A DNA stretch of 64,000 bases from Scytonema millei VB511283 (GCF_000817735.3 NZ_JTJC03000002.1:566242-630241); one strand, 5' to 3'; shown: positions 27,172 through 36,673, counted from the first letter of the stretch. Program-made: numbers and translations. Notes: generated by a model from the letters alone, not told the origin.

Positions 27172-29235
27172 GTGCTAGCCCAACCGCCATTACGATTACC
27201 TCGCCGTCCGCGTCGCTTGCCAAATCAGCGCTGGCAAATCCATCCAGCACAGCCGGATTTGGTCGATCGATTGACGACAGCAAACCAGCTGTCACCCATA
27301 GTCAACCAGCTTCTAGTCAATCGCGGGATCGAGACACCAGAGCAGGCAGAAATATTTATCAATCCAGAAACCTTAGATTTGCCCTCACCCCTAGAGGCAT
27401 TTCCCGACCTGGCGATCGCCATAGAGTTATTAGAACAGGCGATCGCTGCTCAAGCGAAAATTGCCATTTGCGGCGACTACGATGCTGATGGGATGACAAG
27501 TACAGCCTTGTTGCTCCGCAGCCTGCGCTGGTTGGGAGCGCAAGTCGATTACGCCATTCCCAGCCGAATGCAGGAAGGCTATGGGATTAACAAGCGGATT
27601 GTCGAAGAATTCCACAGTGAAGGCGTGCGGCTAATTTTAACCGTAGATAATGGCATTGCCGCGATCGAACCAATCGCTAGAGCAAGAGAACTCGGTTTAA
27701 ACGTCATCGTCACCGACCATCACGATATTCCTCCCACTCTACCCCCAGCAAACGCGATCCTCAATCCCAAACTCATTCCCGAATCTTCACCTTATTGGGG
27801 TTTAGCTGGGGTTGGCGTTGCTTACGTCCTGGCTATCTGTCTGGCTCAGAAAACAGGACAACTTAAGGGTTTGGTCAAGCCTTTATTAGAACTCTTTACA
27901 CTAGGAACGATCGCCGATCTCGCACCTTTAATTGGTGTCAATCGGCGGTGGCTGAAACGCGGATTGCGACTGCTTCCCCAATCTCAGCTTGAGGGAATTC
28001 AAGCCTTGATTCAAGTTAGTGGGGTAAACGACAAAAATAAGTCGCTCAAACCAGATGATATTGGTTTTCGCCTCGGTCCCCGCATCAACGCGATCGGGCG
28101 AATTGGCGATCCGCAAATTGTTATCGATCTACTGACAACTGATGATGCTGGAATTGCCTTAGAACGGGCAATGCAATGCGAACAAATTAACGCCCGTCGC
28201 CAGCAACTTTGCGAAGAAATCGAACGGGAAGCGATCGCCTATGTCGAATCATCGCACGCCATGTCTCTACAAGAGGATCGGATTTTACTTGTGGTGCAAC
28301 CGAATTGGCATCACGGCGTAATCGGGATCGTCGCCTCTCGCCTGGTAGAACGCTACGGCGTACCCGTATTTATTGGCACGTATGAAGATGAACATCACAT
28401 TCGCGGTTCGGCACGTAGTATTCCTGAATTTAATATTTTTGATGCCTTAGAATTCTGTCGAGATTTATTAGGTAAGTTTGGCGGACATAAAGCAGCTGGA
28501 GGCTTTTCCCTCTCCTCTGAAAATTTAGAGGCATTGCGATCGCGTTTGATTCAATTTGCTAATTCTTGTTTGCAACCGGAACACTTAAAGCCACTGCTAA
28601 ATATTGATACCCAAGTCAATTTAGATCGGCTCAACTTACAACTTTATCAACAGCTAGATATCTTACATCCTTGTGGAATTGACAATCCAGAACCCGTCTT
28701 TTGGACGGCAAATGTGAAAGTCATCGACCAGCAAATTGTTGGTAAAGGTCATATTAAATTGACTGTCGCTCAAGAACAAGATTTATCTGTAGGGACGCAC
28801 AGCCGTCCGCCCCTGCAACAAATGAAGGCGATCGCATGGCGTTGGCGCGAATATTTTCCTTTGCCACCACGGATAGATATTGCCTATCGCTTGCGAGAAA
28901 ATACTTGGAATGGTAATACTAATATTGAGTTAGAATTAATTGGCGTGCGCCTACCTCATCAGCCGCAAATATTATTTCCCCTCAGACGAACTTCCACTAC
29001 AATTCCCTTTGAATACAAACAGCGGCATTATACTTGCGGTGTTTTCTCTACAGATAACTCAGTAGAATTGAGAATCAAAAATACTGAAGGAAGGGTTTTA
29101 GCTATTGAGTCGGGTAACCTTACGGGTTTGTTGGGTAATAGCCGTAAAGATGCTACCCAGGTCGATCTGTTTCAACCTCATTATTACAACCTCGTTCAAG
29201 CGGCAATTCAAGCTTTAGAGATGGTTAAAGCCTAA
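27172..29235 (+). CDS. recJ: Single-stranded-DNA-specific exonuclease RecJ
   Basis: This 687-residue nuclease has the DHH motifs CGDYDADGMTS (about 100), DNGIAA and TDHHDIPPTLP (about 182-192), the DHHA1 region with GRIGDPQ and GGHKAAGGFSL, and an extra C-terminal part. RecJ trims 5' single strands in recombination and repair. The GTG start is uncertain. Residues VGTHSRPPLQQ (about 540) are coded by a dispersed GTAGGGACGCACAGCC element, so the gene carries an in-frame repeat insert in the OB-like region. Confidence 0.92.
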   Translation: MLAQPPLRLPRRPRRLPNQRWQIHPAQPDLVDRLTTANQLSPIVNQLLVNRGIETPEQAEIFINPETLDLPSPLEAFPDLAIAIELLEQAIAAQAKIAICGDYDADGMTSTALLLRSLRWLGAQVDYAIPSRMQEGYGINKRIVEEFHSEGVRLILTVDNGIAAIEPIARARELGLNVIVTDHHDIPPTLPPANAILNPKLIPESSPYWGLAGVGVAYVLAICLAQKTGQLKGLVKPLLELFTLGTIADLAPLIGVNRRWLKRGLRLLPQSQLEGIQALIQVSGVNDKNKSLKPDDIGFRLGPRINAIGRIGDPQIVIDLLTTDDAGIALERAMQCEQINARRQQLCEEIEREAIAYVESSHAMSLQEDRILLVVQPNWHHGVIGIVASRLVERYGVPVFIGTYEDEHHIRGSARSIPEFNIFDALEFCRDLLGKFGGHKAAGGFSLSSENLEALRSRLIQFANSCLQPEHLKPLLNIDTQVNLDRLNLQLYQQLDILHPCGIDNPEPVFWTANVKVIDQQIVGKGHIKLTVAQEQDLSVGTHSRPPLQQMKAIAWRWREYFPLPPRIDIAYRLRENTWNGNTNIELELIGVRLPHQPQILFPLRRTSTTIPFEYKQRHYTCGVFSTDNSVELRIKNTEGRVLAIESGNLTGLLGNSRKDATQVDLFQPHYYNLVQAAIQALEMVKA

Positions 29236-29239
29236 TTTT

Positions 29240-29773
29240 CTATACAGATTCAGAGCGATTAATTTGGTTAAACTTTGCTCTCATAGTTTCTATTCTGCCA
29301 CGATTTACCCCTAAATCTGACTCTCCTAAACGAGAAGCAGAGCGAACGTGGATGACTTTAGCATTGTCATCCAAGAAAAATTCTACATCGTCTACAAACC
29401 CAACAACGGGAATGGTAAATTCAGTATAGAGATAATTTTCCGTTTGAGCGATCGCTTTTGTTCTTCTAAATGACTGAAGTACAGTTTTGAGGTCAGTCAT
29501 AGCCTTTTTAGTAGAGGAACTATAGGTAAGAGGCGCAATTTTATGTACGGGATCTTGACTCTGACTGCTAACACAATTAGGAGTACTGGGACAAGGTGCA
29601 AGCTCACCTGCACGAACGCCTAAATTGTCGGGACGAGTCCCAGCAAGTAACTGCGGTTCTCCTGTTAAAGCTATTTTCGTTCCTAGCAAACAAGCAAAAA
29701 CTAATAGTAAAGATATGCAGGTGAAAAGCACTCGCTTGACAATTGGATTTAATTTAGTTGCGATCGCTGACAT
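29240..29773 (-). CDS. DUF1499 family protein, membrane-anchored
   Basis: The protein has 177 residues from the ATG at 29773, nine nt after GGAG. An N-terminal hydrophobic helix (about 15-37) precedes a DUF1499 domain with APCPSTPNCVSSQ and VGFVDDVEFFLDD. No enzyme activity is known for the family. It ends 4 nt past the convergent recJ stop, so no room for a terminator exists between the two. Confidence 0.8.
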   Translation of the reverse strand: MSAIATKLNPIVKRVLFTCISLLLVFACLLGTKIALTGEPQLLAGTRPDNLGVRAGELAPCPSTPNCVSSQSQDPVHKIAPLTYSSSTKKAMTDLKTVLQSFRRTKAIAQTENYLYTEFTIPVVGFVDDVEFFLDDNAKVIHVRSASRLGESDLGVNRGRIETMRAKFNQINRSESV

Positions 29774-29942
29774 TGCTTTCACTCCAGAATCATTCTACTG
29801 ATACGTTCTATCGCTGTAAAATATGTTTGTGTTTCGTCGCAAATAGTTAGGAAAATTTTGAACGCAGATGAACGCAGATAAGAAATAATTTAGCGCTCTT
29901 CTTTGCATTTTTGCGGCTTTGCGCGAAACAAAAAGAGAATTT

Positions 29943-30212
29943 TTAAAAAGCTTGTATCCACTCTTTCACTTCATACTCCGTCCAAATTCCATTAAGCCAA
30001 TATGGATCGGACTCAATTAAATTCCTTATAGTCGTCTCATCTTCTGCTTCATAAATACCAAAAACCTTGGTCACATCTTTAGTCGGACCAATTGTGATTA
30101 AAACCCCAGATTCTTTCTGTTTTGCCAGTCCATCTAAATGTGCTTGTCGATAAGGTGCGCGCTTTTCCAACACGTCCTTGCAGTAACTTCCCCACACAAT
30201 ATATTTAGGCAT
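29943..30212 (-). CDS. YciI-like protein
   Basis: This 89-residue protein has RQAHLDGLAKQKESG and GIYEAEDETTIRNLIESDPYW, the pattern of YciI-like small proteins with a ferredoxin-like fold. Members include dehydrochlorinase-like enzymes, but most have no assigned role. Confidence 0.8.
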   Translation of the reverse strand: MPKYIVWGSYCKDVLEKRAPYRQAHLDGLAKQKESGVLITIGPTKDVTKVFGIYEAEDETTIRNLIESDPYWLNGIWTEYEVKEWIQAF

Positions 30213-30376
30213 AATCTTTTTTGCTCTTTATGTTTTTGTCGCTGAATCTTGCACTCTCTAAATATTCCTATTATCAAAGCATGTCCCCTGCTCCCTGCTC
30301 CCTTATCTCTGCTCCCTATTCAGTAAAAAATCAAACCAAACTCAAATCTACCATTTTCATGCTGTCAGTCATGAAT

Positions 30377-32281
30377 TTAAACTTGCTTGAGATAACCTTC
30401 ATACCGCTGTCTTAATTGTTCGATAGTTAAACTCTGCGTCCAATACTCTACCAAAGCATGACCGAATGCCCAAGCATTATTTTCTGGAGATGCTGAGTTT
30501 TCCAATAACAACGACCAGAGGGCGAGTAAGTCGAAGTTACGCGGATTTTTATCTGGGTTAAGCAGTGAAAATAGTTCGTATGCCATTTGTAATTTACCAA
30601 TGACAACAGGCAATTGTTCCACCGGAATTTGTGCTGCTAGCAGATTGGCTAAGGTAGGCGATCCAGTTGAGATGGTGGAGATAAACTGGAGGACGGGGCT
30701 TTTGAGTAAAGCCGTGAGTCCCTGAGTCGTTGCCATTTGGAAGGTGTAGCGATCGATGATTTTGGCGGCGGCGGTGGTGCGAGTTTCTAAGTCGCGCATG
30801 AAGCGTGCTAGCCGCAGTTGTTTAGCAGGGGCGATCGCCTGAACTAAGGCTAAGGACAGCGCATCGATCCCCCAAGCAGTTCGACCAACTTGCGGATCTG
30901 CCGTGACAATGGGTAGCACGACATCACAATAATTAGCTAGCAGTTGGGCGCGATACTGAATCGCCTCTCGTATGGAAATTTCTTTGGGGCGATCCCCCAG
31001 TTCCCAATTATAAGGCAGTTGCCACTCGCGGATCGGACGCAACCGATCGACTTGGGTGACAGCTGTAATGACGGGCAAGTCCGTGACTTCTGCCTGAATA
31101 TCTTTGAGAAAGTCTACATCCATTTGTAAAGCTGGATCGAGGGCAGGATTGACAAGTAGCAATAAATCTGAGTCGTTAGCATATTCGAGAACCTGCGCCC
31201 GTAACTCAGCGCGATTCACCTGTTCGTATCCCGGCGTATCCCACAGTGTCAGCGTTTCTCCCGTATCAGTTTGCCAGCGATAATTTTGCAAGCGATCGGT
31301 GCTAGGTAAAACATCAACGGCGGCGAGTTCTGCTCTAAATAAGGTATTAATTAAGCTGCTTTTTCCGGCTCCGGTGCGTCCTACTAACAGAATACTGACA
31401 GGTTTTTGCTCTAGAATTTCCACAGGCTGGGCTTGTGTCAAAATCTCTCGCAGAGTTTGAGTCTTTGCCTGGGGTAAAGTTTGAGTCTTGGATGATTCTA
31501 AACCAGGTAAAGTATCGCCACTGTAGAGGGCGATCGCTTGCCGACACAGGTTTCTTAACGCTGCTTCCCGTAACAATTGACTCAAATTGACCAAAAGTTG
31601 TCGATCTGCCTGGTTAGTGTAACGCTGGCTAGCTTTTTTCGCTACGGCGGCGGCTGGGTTCAACAGCCACTGTGCTAAGTTCCACGCCCGCCAGAATTTC
31701 CGCGCCGATGGCTCTAGCTTGCGGTAAACTTCATATGCCTCATATGCTTGCCCGACGGTTACTTGATTCAAAGCAGGCGATAGTTTTTGCATCCACCGAT
31801 CTAAATCGTCTACCGTCCCTCGGATCAACCCGTAAGCTTGGGGAATATAGATATTTAAAAGCGGATACTTGACTTCTGGGTGATAAATTTGGGCGATCGC
31901 GACAACTAAATCTTGACAGCGCTGCCAAAAAGTTTGCCAGTCTTCCCACACAGGGCGATCGCTTTGTGCTACAAAGAGAATTTCTTGTAGCGTGGCTTCT
32001 GCTTTCTTGCTGCTGTCTGGCGTTGAGAGTGTGGCATCTGCGGAAAATGATTCTAATTCTTTGCTAACTTCTGCGGCTACAGCCTCCACCTGCAAGACAA
32101 CAGGGCGAGTCCACCGTACTAGCAACCACCGCCAGCCGACAAATATTAGAATAAACACACCCCAGATCCAATTGATGCGCCATTCATGGATCTGCAAACC
32201 TGCTGCTACCAGGAAGAAACCAACGATAGACGCGATTGGAGTTGCTAAGACAATCCACTGCCACAGCTTTAATCGCACCAT
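30377..32281 (-). CDS. Membrane-anchored GTPase of the Era/YcjX-like group
   Basis: This 634-residue protein starts with two hydrophobic helices (about 10-28 and 35-55), then a long helical region, then a G domain from about residue 295: G1 VGRTGAGKSS, G3 WDTPGYE, and TQVDR at the G4 position instead of NKxD. A C-terminal helical region (about 470-634) may act on membranes. Cyanobacteria often have such dynamin-like or Era-like membrane GTPases; the function is unknown. Confidence 0.8.
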   Translation of the reverse strand: MVRLKLWQWIVLATPIASIVGFFLVAAGLQIHEWRINWIWGVFILIFVGWRWLLVRWTRPVVLQVEAVAAEVSKELESFSADATLSTPDSSKKAEATLQEILFVAQSDRPVWEDWQTFWQRCQDLVVAIAQIYHPEVKYPLLNIYIPQAYGLIRGTVDDLDRWMQKLSPALNQVTVGQAYEAYEVYRKLEPSARKFWRAWNLAQWLLNPAAAVAKKASQRYTNQADRQLLVNLSQLLREAALRNLCRQAIALYSGDTLPGLESSKTQTLPQAKTQTLREILTQAQPVEILEQKPVSILLVGRTGAGKSSLINTLFRAELAAVDVLPSTDRLQNYRWQTDTGETLTLWDTPGYEQVNRAELRAQVLEYANDSDLLLLVNPALDPALQMDVDFLKDIQAEVTDLPVITAVTQVDRLRPIREWQLPYNWELGDRPKEISIREAIQYRAQLLANYCDVVLPIVTADPQVGRTAWGIDALSLALVQAIAPAKQLRLARFMRDLETRTTAAAKIIDRYTFQMATTQGLTALLKSPVLQFISTISTGSPTLANLLAAQIPVEQLPVVIGKLQMAYELFSLLNPDKNPRNFDLLALWSLLLENSASPENNAWAFGHALVEYWTQSLTIEQLRQRYEGYLKQV

Positions 32282-32469
32282 TGCCCCTACCTATACAGTT
32301 ATCAGTTATCAGTTATCAGCGATCGGTGAGGCAAGAGGCAAGAGGCAAGAGGTAGAAAATGAATTTCTGGCTTCCGACTCCGACTACCGACTTCTCCTAA
32401 GAAGTTCATAGTATTTTATACTCACAGAGACATGAGGAGTTAAAATTTAAAAACTAGGAGTGCAAAGGC

Positions 32470-32524
32470 AAGAGCTGAAGCGAACAGAAATAAACAATGT
32501 TCTGTTTTCTACCACCAAGCTCTT
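32470..32524 (+). promoter_or_regulatory. Nested hairpin in the leader of the STAS gene
   Basis: Outer arms AAGAGCT (32470-32476) and AGCTCTT (32518-32524) enclose inner arms AACAGAA (32483-32489) and TTCTGTT (32500-32506). Both are perfect 7-bp stems. It lies about 100 nt before the translation start. The surrounding 345-bp spacer holds repeats at 32297-32345 and nothing else recognised. Confidence 0.4.
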
Positions 32525-32627
32525 AGCCTCAAGCCCCTAACTTCTACCACATGAGTGTAGACAACATCTCAACCAAGCATTTATACTTTAGCCTCGATTT
32601 GAAACAAGAAGTGGCGAGGAGGGAACT

Positions 32628-32996
32628 ATCGCTGAGACACTAAATCTAACTGTTAGCCTGAGAGGAACTCGTGAGGTTCGGAGTAATTATCAGTTATTCC
32701 GGTTGACGGGTTTGCTTGATGCCTTTTCAGAACCAACCTTTCGCAAGGTACTCGGCAAGTATGTTGAAGAGGGACCAAAGCACATCATATTGGATTTGTC
32801 CCAAATTGATTTTGTCGATAGTTCTGGAATTGGCGCTTTGGTGCATTTGAAGAAGCAGGCTGAAACCAACGGTGGGACTTCACAAATTGTCACCAATGCC
32901 CGCGTAACTCAAACAGTCAAGACAGTTAACCTAGAGCAATATTTGGGTTTACGACCGACTGTTGAAGCAGCTTTAGAAAATATTCAAGCATCTTGA
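32628..32996 (+). CDS. Anti-sigma-factor antagonist (STAS domain), probable ATC start
   Basis: This 122-residue STAS protein has ILDLSQIDFVDSSGIGAL with the phosphorylatable-type serine (DSSG), and VTNARVTQTVKTVNLEQYL. Such proteins are released or bound by partner-switching kinases that control sigma factors or other outputs. In frame, the first ordinary start (TTG at 32703) would cut off the first strand. Open frame extends upstream to a stop at 32589, with no ATG or GTG. A perfect AGGAGG (32617-32622) sits 5 nt before ATC at 32628, giving MAETLNLTVSLRGTREV. I infer initiation at ATC, or an ATG lost by mutation or sequencing error. Confidence 0.75.
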   Translation: MAETLNLTVSLRGTREVRSNYQLFRLTGLLDAFSEPTFRKVLGKYVEEGPKHIILDLSQIDFVDSSGIGALVHLKKQAETNGGTSQIVTNARVTQTVKTVNLEQYLGLRPTVEAALENIQAS

Positions 32997-33147
32997 GCGA
33001 TCGCGGGCATCTTAACTTTAGCTATCCGGTTTTGCGATCTGGATAGCTTAATTTTTTGATATAAAAAACTTATCATAGGTTGAACCCTCTGAATTTGGGG
33101 ATCGATCATAATAATGTAGTCACCGATCGCTGATGGCTGAGATTGGT

Positions 33148-33211
33148 TGTTGACGGTTGACAGTTGACAGTTGACAGTTGACAGTTGACAGTTGACAGTT
33201 GACAGTTGACT
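33148..33211. repeat. TTGACAG heptad array
   Basis: About nine tandem copies of GTTGACA, the cleanest heptad array in the window. Units are 7 bp with no spacers, so it is not a CRISPR array. Confidence 0.9.
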
Positions 33212-33231
33212 GGTCACTTTCCACTGATAAC

Positions 33232-33264
33232 TTTGTACAGACGTTACAGGTAACGTTTCTACAC
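33232..33264. repeat. GTAGAGACGTTAC-family palindromic element
   Basis: The sequence TGTACAGACGTTAC, AG, GTAACGTTTCTACA is a diverged copy of the palindrome at 7112. It lies in the leader of the Mini-RNase III gene. Confidence 0.6.
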
Positions 33265-33313
33265 TGATAACTGAGAACTGATAACTGACTTGTTCTGGGA
33301 GAATCCAAACCGA

Positions 33314-33826
33314 GTGGAACCGAAGGAGGACAATTTATTCGACGGCTCAGCTCGGGAAGCTCAGACAGATGTAGTCACTCAGTTGGAGTTGCTACCTAGT
33401 TGGTTGGCGATCGCTCCCGAGCAGCTACAGCAACTCTCACCTACGGCTTTAGCATATTTGGGCGACGCGGTTTACGAGCTGTATGTGAGGAGCCATTTTT
33501 TGCTACCCCACAAGCGATCGCAGGCTTACCACAATCTTGTCGTTGCTCAGGTTAGAGCTGAAGCCCAGGCTTCACACTTACGCTATCTCACTCCCTACCT
33601 CAACCAAATTGAATTAGACATCGTGCGTCGGGGACGCAATGCTACTGTAGGACGACCGCGCCGCGCCGCACCAGAAGTTTATCAACAAGCAACAAGTTTA
33701 GAAGCTCTCGTAGGCTATCTTTATCTGAGCGATCGCCAGCGCTTACATCAACTCTTGGAGCAGCTACCATTAGCGCCTAATTCAGCAACATTAAACTCCC
33801 CTAGTATAAATAAAGACGAGTACTAA
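33314..33826 (+). CDS. mrnC: Mini-ribonuclease III (MrnC)
   Basis: The protein has 170 residues if started at GTG 33314. It has a single RNase III-type domain with LSPTALAYLGDAVYELYVR, where Asp of GDAVYE is the catalytic residue, and TSLEALVGYLYL with the second acidic site. It lacks the double-strand RNA-binding domain, as expected of Mini-III, which matures 23S rRNA ends. The start is unclear: TTG at 33290 sits in repeat DNA, while GTG at 33314 has GGGAG 12 nt upstream. rlmB follows at once. Confidence 0.9.
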   Translation: MEPKEDNLFDGSAREAQTDVVTQLELLPSWLAIAPEQLQQLSPTALAYLGDAVYELYVRSHFLLPHKRSQAYHNLVVAQVRAEAQASHLRYLTPYLNQIELDIVRRGRNATVGRPRRAAPEVYQQATSLEALVGYLYLSDRQRLHQLLEQLPLAPNSATLNSPSINKDEY

Positions 33827-33851
33827 GGCTATTAAAAAATAAGAAAAATTT

Positions 33852-34886
33852 ATGACAGAGCCACCCAAATTAAAAGCCAAATCTAACCCTTCTGGAAAAC
33901 CGCAACGTGGCAAACCAGAGCGTTATACAGGCAAGCGTGCCGATTTCAAACATAATGGCACTAAACAGGATGGGGAAAAACGTCATGTGGTAGGCAAGAA
34001 AGATTTCTCTCGACCAGTCTTAGCTAGTCCTACTTACAATACAGAGCGCGACAAGACAGATCGTTTCTCGTCCCAAATTCCACCTTCCACATCAGAAGAA
34101 GAGAGCGATCTGATTTACGGTCGCCATCCCGTGCTGACAGCTTTGGAAACCCAACGACAGCTCAATCGGCTTTGGGTTACTGCTCGTCTGCGTTACGATC
34201 ATCGCTTTCATTCTCTGCTCCAACAGGCAAAGGAGAATGGTACGGTCATTGATGAGGTTGAACCAAAACGCCTAGACCAAATTACCCATCACGCCAATCA
34301 TCAAGGGATCGCCGCTCAAGTAGCTCCCTACGATTATTTGGAATTAGGAGAGCTAATTGACAAAGCTAAATCGGCTTCTCAGCAACCCGTAATTGTTGCT
34401 GCCGATGGCATTACCGATCCTCACAACTTGGGAGCAATTATCCGTACCGCTGAGGCAATTGGAGCGCAAGGCTTAGTCATCCCTCAACGCAGAGCTGCTG
34501 GGATCACGTCTACGGTGATGAAAGTCGCAGCGGGTGCTTTAGAAACATTCTCTGTCGCCAGAGTCATTAACTTCAGCCGCGCTTTAGAAGAATTAAAAGC
34601 AGCTGGTTTCTGGGTTTACGGTACGGCATTAGAAGCGGAACAATCGATACAGACAGTTAAATTTAGTGGTCCTATTGTGCTAGTAGTTGGCTCAGAAGGG
34701 GAAGGATTGAGTTTGAGCGCTCAGCGCTGCTGCGATTTGCTGGTATCGATTCCCTTGTCAGGCAACACACCGAGTTTGAACGCTTCTGTCGCAACTGGTA
34801 TGGCACTTTACGAAATTTTTCGCCAACGCTGGCAAAATGTAAACTATGTCAACATAGGTACAAAAAAAGATACATTAGAAAACTAG
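33852..34886 (+). CDS. rlmB: 23S rRNA (guanosine-2'-O-)-methyltransferase RlmB (TrmH/SpoU family)
   Basis: This 344-residue protein has a basic disordered N-terminus (1-85), a substrate-binding domain from [12 protein letters not shown], and a SPOUT knot with [24 protein letters not shown] and [22 protein letters not shown]. These match RlmB, which methylates G2251 in 23S rRNA. It lies 25 bp after mrnC, so two rRNA-related enzymes are probably expressed together. Confidence 0.93.
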   Translation: MTEPPKLKAKSNPSGKPQRGKPERYTGKRADFKHNGTKQDGEKRHVVGKKDFSRPVLASPTYNTERDKTDRFSSQIPPSTSEEESDLIYGRHPVLTALETQRQLNRLWVTARLRYDHRFHSLLQQAKENGTVIDEVEPKRLDQITHHANHQGIAAQVAPYDYLELGELIDKAKSASQQPVIVAADGITDPHNLGAIIRTAEAIGAQGLVIPQRRAAGITSTVMKVAAGALETFSVARVINFSRALEELKAAGFWVYGTALEAEQSIQTVKFSGPIVLVVGSEGEGLSLSAQRCCDLLVSIPLSGNTPSLNASVATGMALYEIFRQRWQNVNYVNIGTKKDTLEN

Positions 34887-34976
34887 CGGTGAGATTTTTT
34901 TACGACCTGTGACAATAGTTTACGATTTGTTTTGTTAGTCCAAATCCTTTACCACAAGCTGATAGGAAAAAAACAC

Positions 34977-35279
34977 ATGAACCCAATTTGGAATCACACT
35001 AAAGAAAATTTGATTAGCTTCTTCCATAACTTCGGTTGGGCATGGTGGGTAGAAATTGATACCCAAAATCCCCGTTGTACTTACTACTTCGGTCCTTTTC
35101 TCAGCGCTAAAGAAGCGGCAGCTGCCCAGCGTGGTTACATAGAAGATTTGGAGCATGAAGGAGCGCAAGGGATTGCAGTCGAGATCAAACGCTGTAAACC
35201 CTCTCGGTTAACGATCGCCGATGATATGGGAGAAAGATCTGAACCTCAGATCAAACCAATCTTGAGCGGTCAAATGTAA
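34977..35279 (+). CDS. DUF1816 family protein
   Basis: The protein has 100 residues from the ATG at 34977, preceded by AGGA. It shows GWAWWVEIDTQNPRCTYYFGPF and KEAAAAQRGYIEDL, the DUF1816 core. The family is restricted mainly to cyanobacteria and has no known role. It follows rlmB on the same strand by 90 bp. An upstream alternative start would add 15 residues. Confidence 0.8.
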   Translation: MNPIWNHTKENLISFFHNFGWAWWVEIDTQNPRCTYYFGPFLSAKEAAAAQRGYIEDLEHEGAQGIAVEIKRCKPSRLTIADDMGERSEPQIKPILSGQM

Positions 35280-35317
35280 TTCTGAAGTCAAAAGGCAAAA
35301 GTCAAAATCCAAAAATT

Positions 35318-35380
35318 GTCGGGGCGGGTTCACCCGAAATACTGGTCAGAATCAAAGATGATTGGTAAACCCGCCCGTAC
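35318..35380. repeat. MITE-like palindromic element, copy 2
   Basis: Ends GGGGCGGGTTCACC and TGGTAAACCCGCCCGTAC match the element at 20401-20463. The core differs, which fits an old family with conserved ends. Confidence 0.65.
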
Positions 35381-35425
35381 AGGAGTCAGGAGTTATTTTG
35401 TCTCCCCTGCTCCTCTGCTCCTGTT

Positions 35426-36493
35426 TCAAGGCTTGATTTCCAGCCTTGCTGTGGCGGTTTTGGGGTAATAGTGCGCCAGAATTTGCAGATAGTTGTAGCC
35501 TTGTGCTGCCAGTCGATAGGCTCCTGTTTGGCTCATACCTTTGCCACCATGAGCTTTTTGAACGATCTCATCTGTCGCAGCGTAAAGCGATTCGACTACG
35601 CCACCTTGATAGCTAATAATCTGTCCAGCAGTATCTTTGACGGCTTTTTGCGTAGTGTTATATTCGCTGTTCATCCCTTTGTAGACTTGCCAGCGCTGGG
35701 TATTCCCAAGATTAAACCAGGAATTTGCCGGACGTACCATGTGAACCAAAGCATAGGAGCGAGCGGCAACGGCTTGAGCTTTAAGGGCTTCAGTCGGGGC
35801 GGAAGCGTGCATTTCGCTACCGACAACGCTGGCAAGATAATGTTCTAAATCGACATAGTTAACCGCGAGTAATTTCTGTTGTCGAGCAACGAGCAGGAGT
35901 TTGCCTCTGTACCAGCGATCGCCTACGTAGATCGCACCTCCTTTTTGAGGATAAATCCAGACTGCATTGGGTAATTGGGCATTGCCAATTGTAATCCGAT
36001 CTGAGTCGCTAGGCTGTGCTGTAAAAGCCTGTCCGTTGGGCAGTTGGCGTAATACTTTGCCGTTTTTCTCTACAACTTGGGCGAGAGTTGAAGAGCCAAC
36101 GATCAGAGAATCTGCATCTTGAGCGATCGCCACGCGAATTTCTAAGTTTGGCGCAGCATATTGTGTTTTTTTGGCTACAGGCTGCCGTTTTCGTTTAATT
36201 TTTTGAGGTTGCTGTTTGCTCGTTTTATTTAGCGTTGGTGGCTGAGCTTTTGGTATCTTGCTTTGCTCCTCCCGCCTAGCTTCTGCCTCCCATTGAGCGA
36301 CACTAGAAACGTTATTCGCAACATTATTGTTAGCTGGAGTCGCAGAAGATGGATCTGTTGCCGTAGTAGAAGTCAGAGAGAAAGATTGACTGAACAAAGG
36401 TAAAAGCAGAGGTGCAGACGCGATCGGGATCAGTAACATCCCTAAATTTCCAATAACTTTGAATCCTCTATTTTGTCTGTCAAATCTACTCAT
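35426..36493 (-). CDS. SpoIID/LytB domain-containing protein
   Basis: This 355-residue protein has an N-terminal signal-like helix (about 16-38), a basic Pro-rich linker and a SpoIID domain with YLASVVGSEMHASAPTEALKAQAVAARSYA and, near the end, HGGKGMSQTGAYRLAAQGYNY. In Bacillus, SpoIID is a lytic transglycosylase of peptidoglycan; the catalytic Glu is probably that in GSEMHA. Export is likely. Confidence 0.88.
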   Translation of the reverse strand: MSRFDRQNRGFKVIGNLGMLLIPIASAPLLLPLFSQSFSLTSTTATDPSSATPANNNVANNVSSVAQWEAEARREEQSKIPKAQPPTLNKTSKQQPQKIKRKRQPVAKKTQYAAPNLEIRVAIAQDADSLIVGSSTLAQVVEKNGKVLRQLPNGQAFTAQPSDSDRITIGNAQLPNAVWIYPQKGGAIYVGDRWYRGKLLLVARQQKLLAVNYVDLEHYLASVVGSEMHASAPTEALKAQAVAARSYALVHMVRPANSWFNLGNTQRWQVYKGMNSEYNTTQKAVKDTAGQIISYQGGVVESLYAATDEIVQKAHGGKGMSQTGAYRLAAQGYNYLQILAHYYPKTATARLEIKP

Positions 36494-36601
36494 ATAGCTT
36501 TGCGTTTAGCTTTACGTTCATCAGTCGCGATCGTCAACCCGCCAAACCATCTGACGGTAGCACAGCAGAACTAAGTCATTTTAGCCGAATCAGCGATCGG
36601 T

Positions 36602-36673
36602 GACCAGTTATCAGTTATCAGTTATCAGTTATCGGTTGTCAGTGTAGAGACGTTACATGCCACGTCTGTACAA
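36602..36673. repeat. CAGTTAT heptads followed by a GTAGAGACGTTAC palindrome
   Basis: Heptads cover 36608-36640, then GTAGAGACGTTACATGCCACGTCTGTAC (36643-36670) forms a degenerate palindrome of the 7112 family. ACTTACG repeats follow to about 36730. Confidence 0.7.

Noticed and set aside
33148-33211. CRISPR-like direct repeats
   Set aside because: Units are 7 bp and contiguous with no unique spacers, and no cas genes are near.
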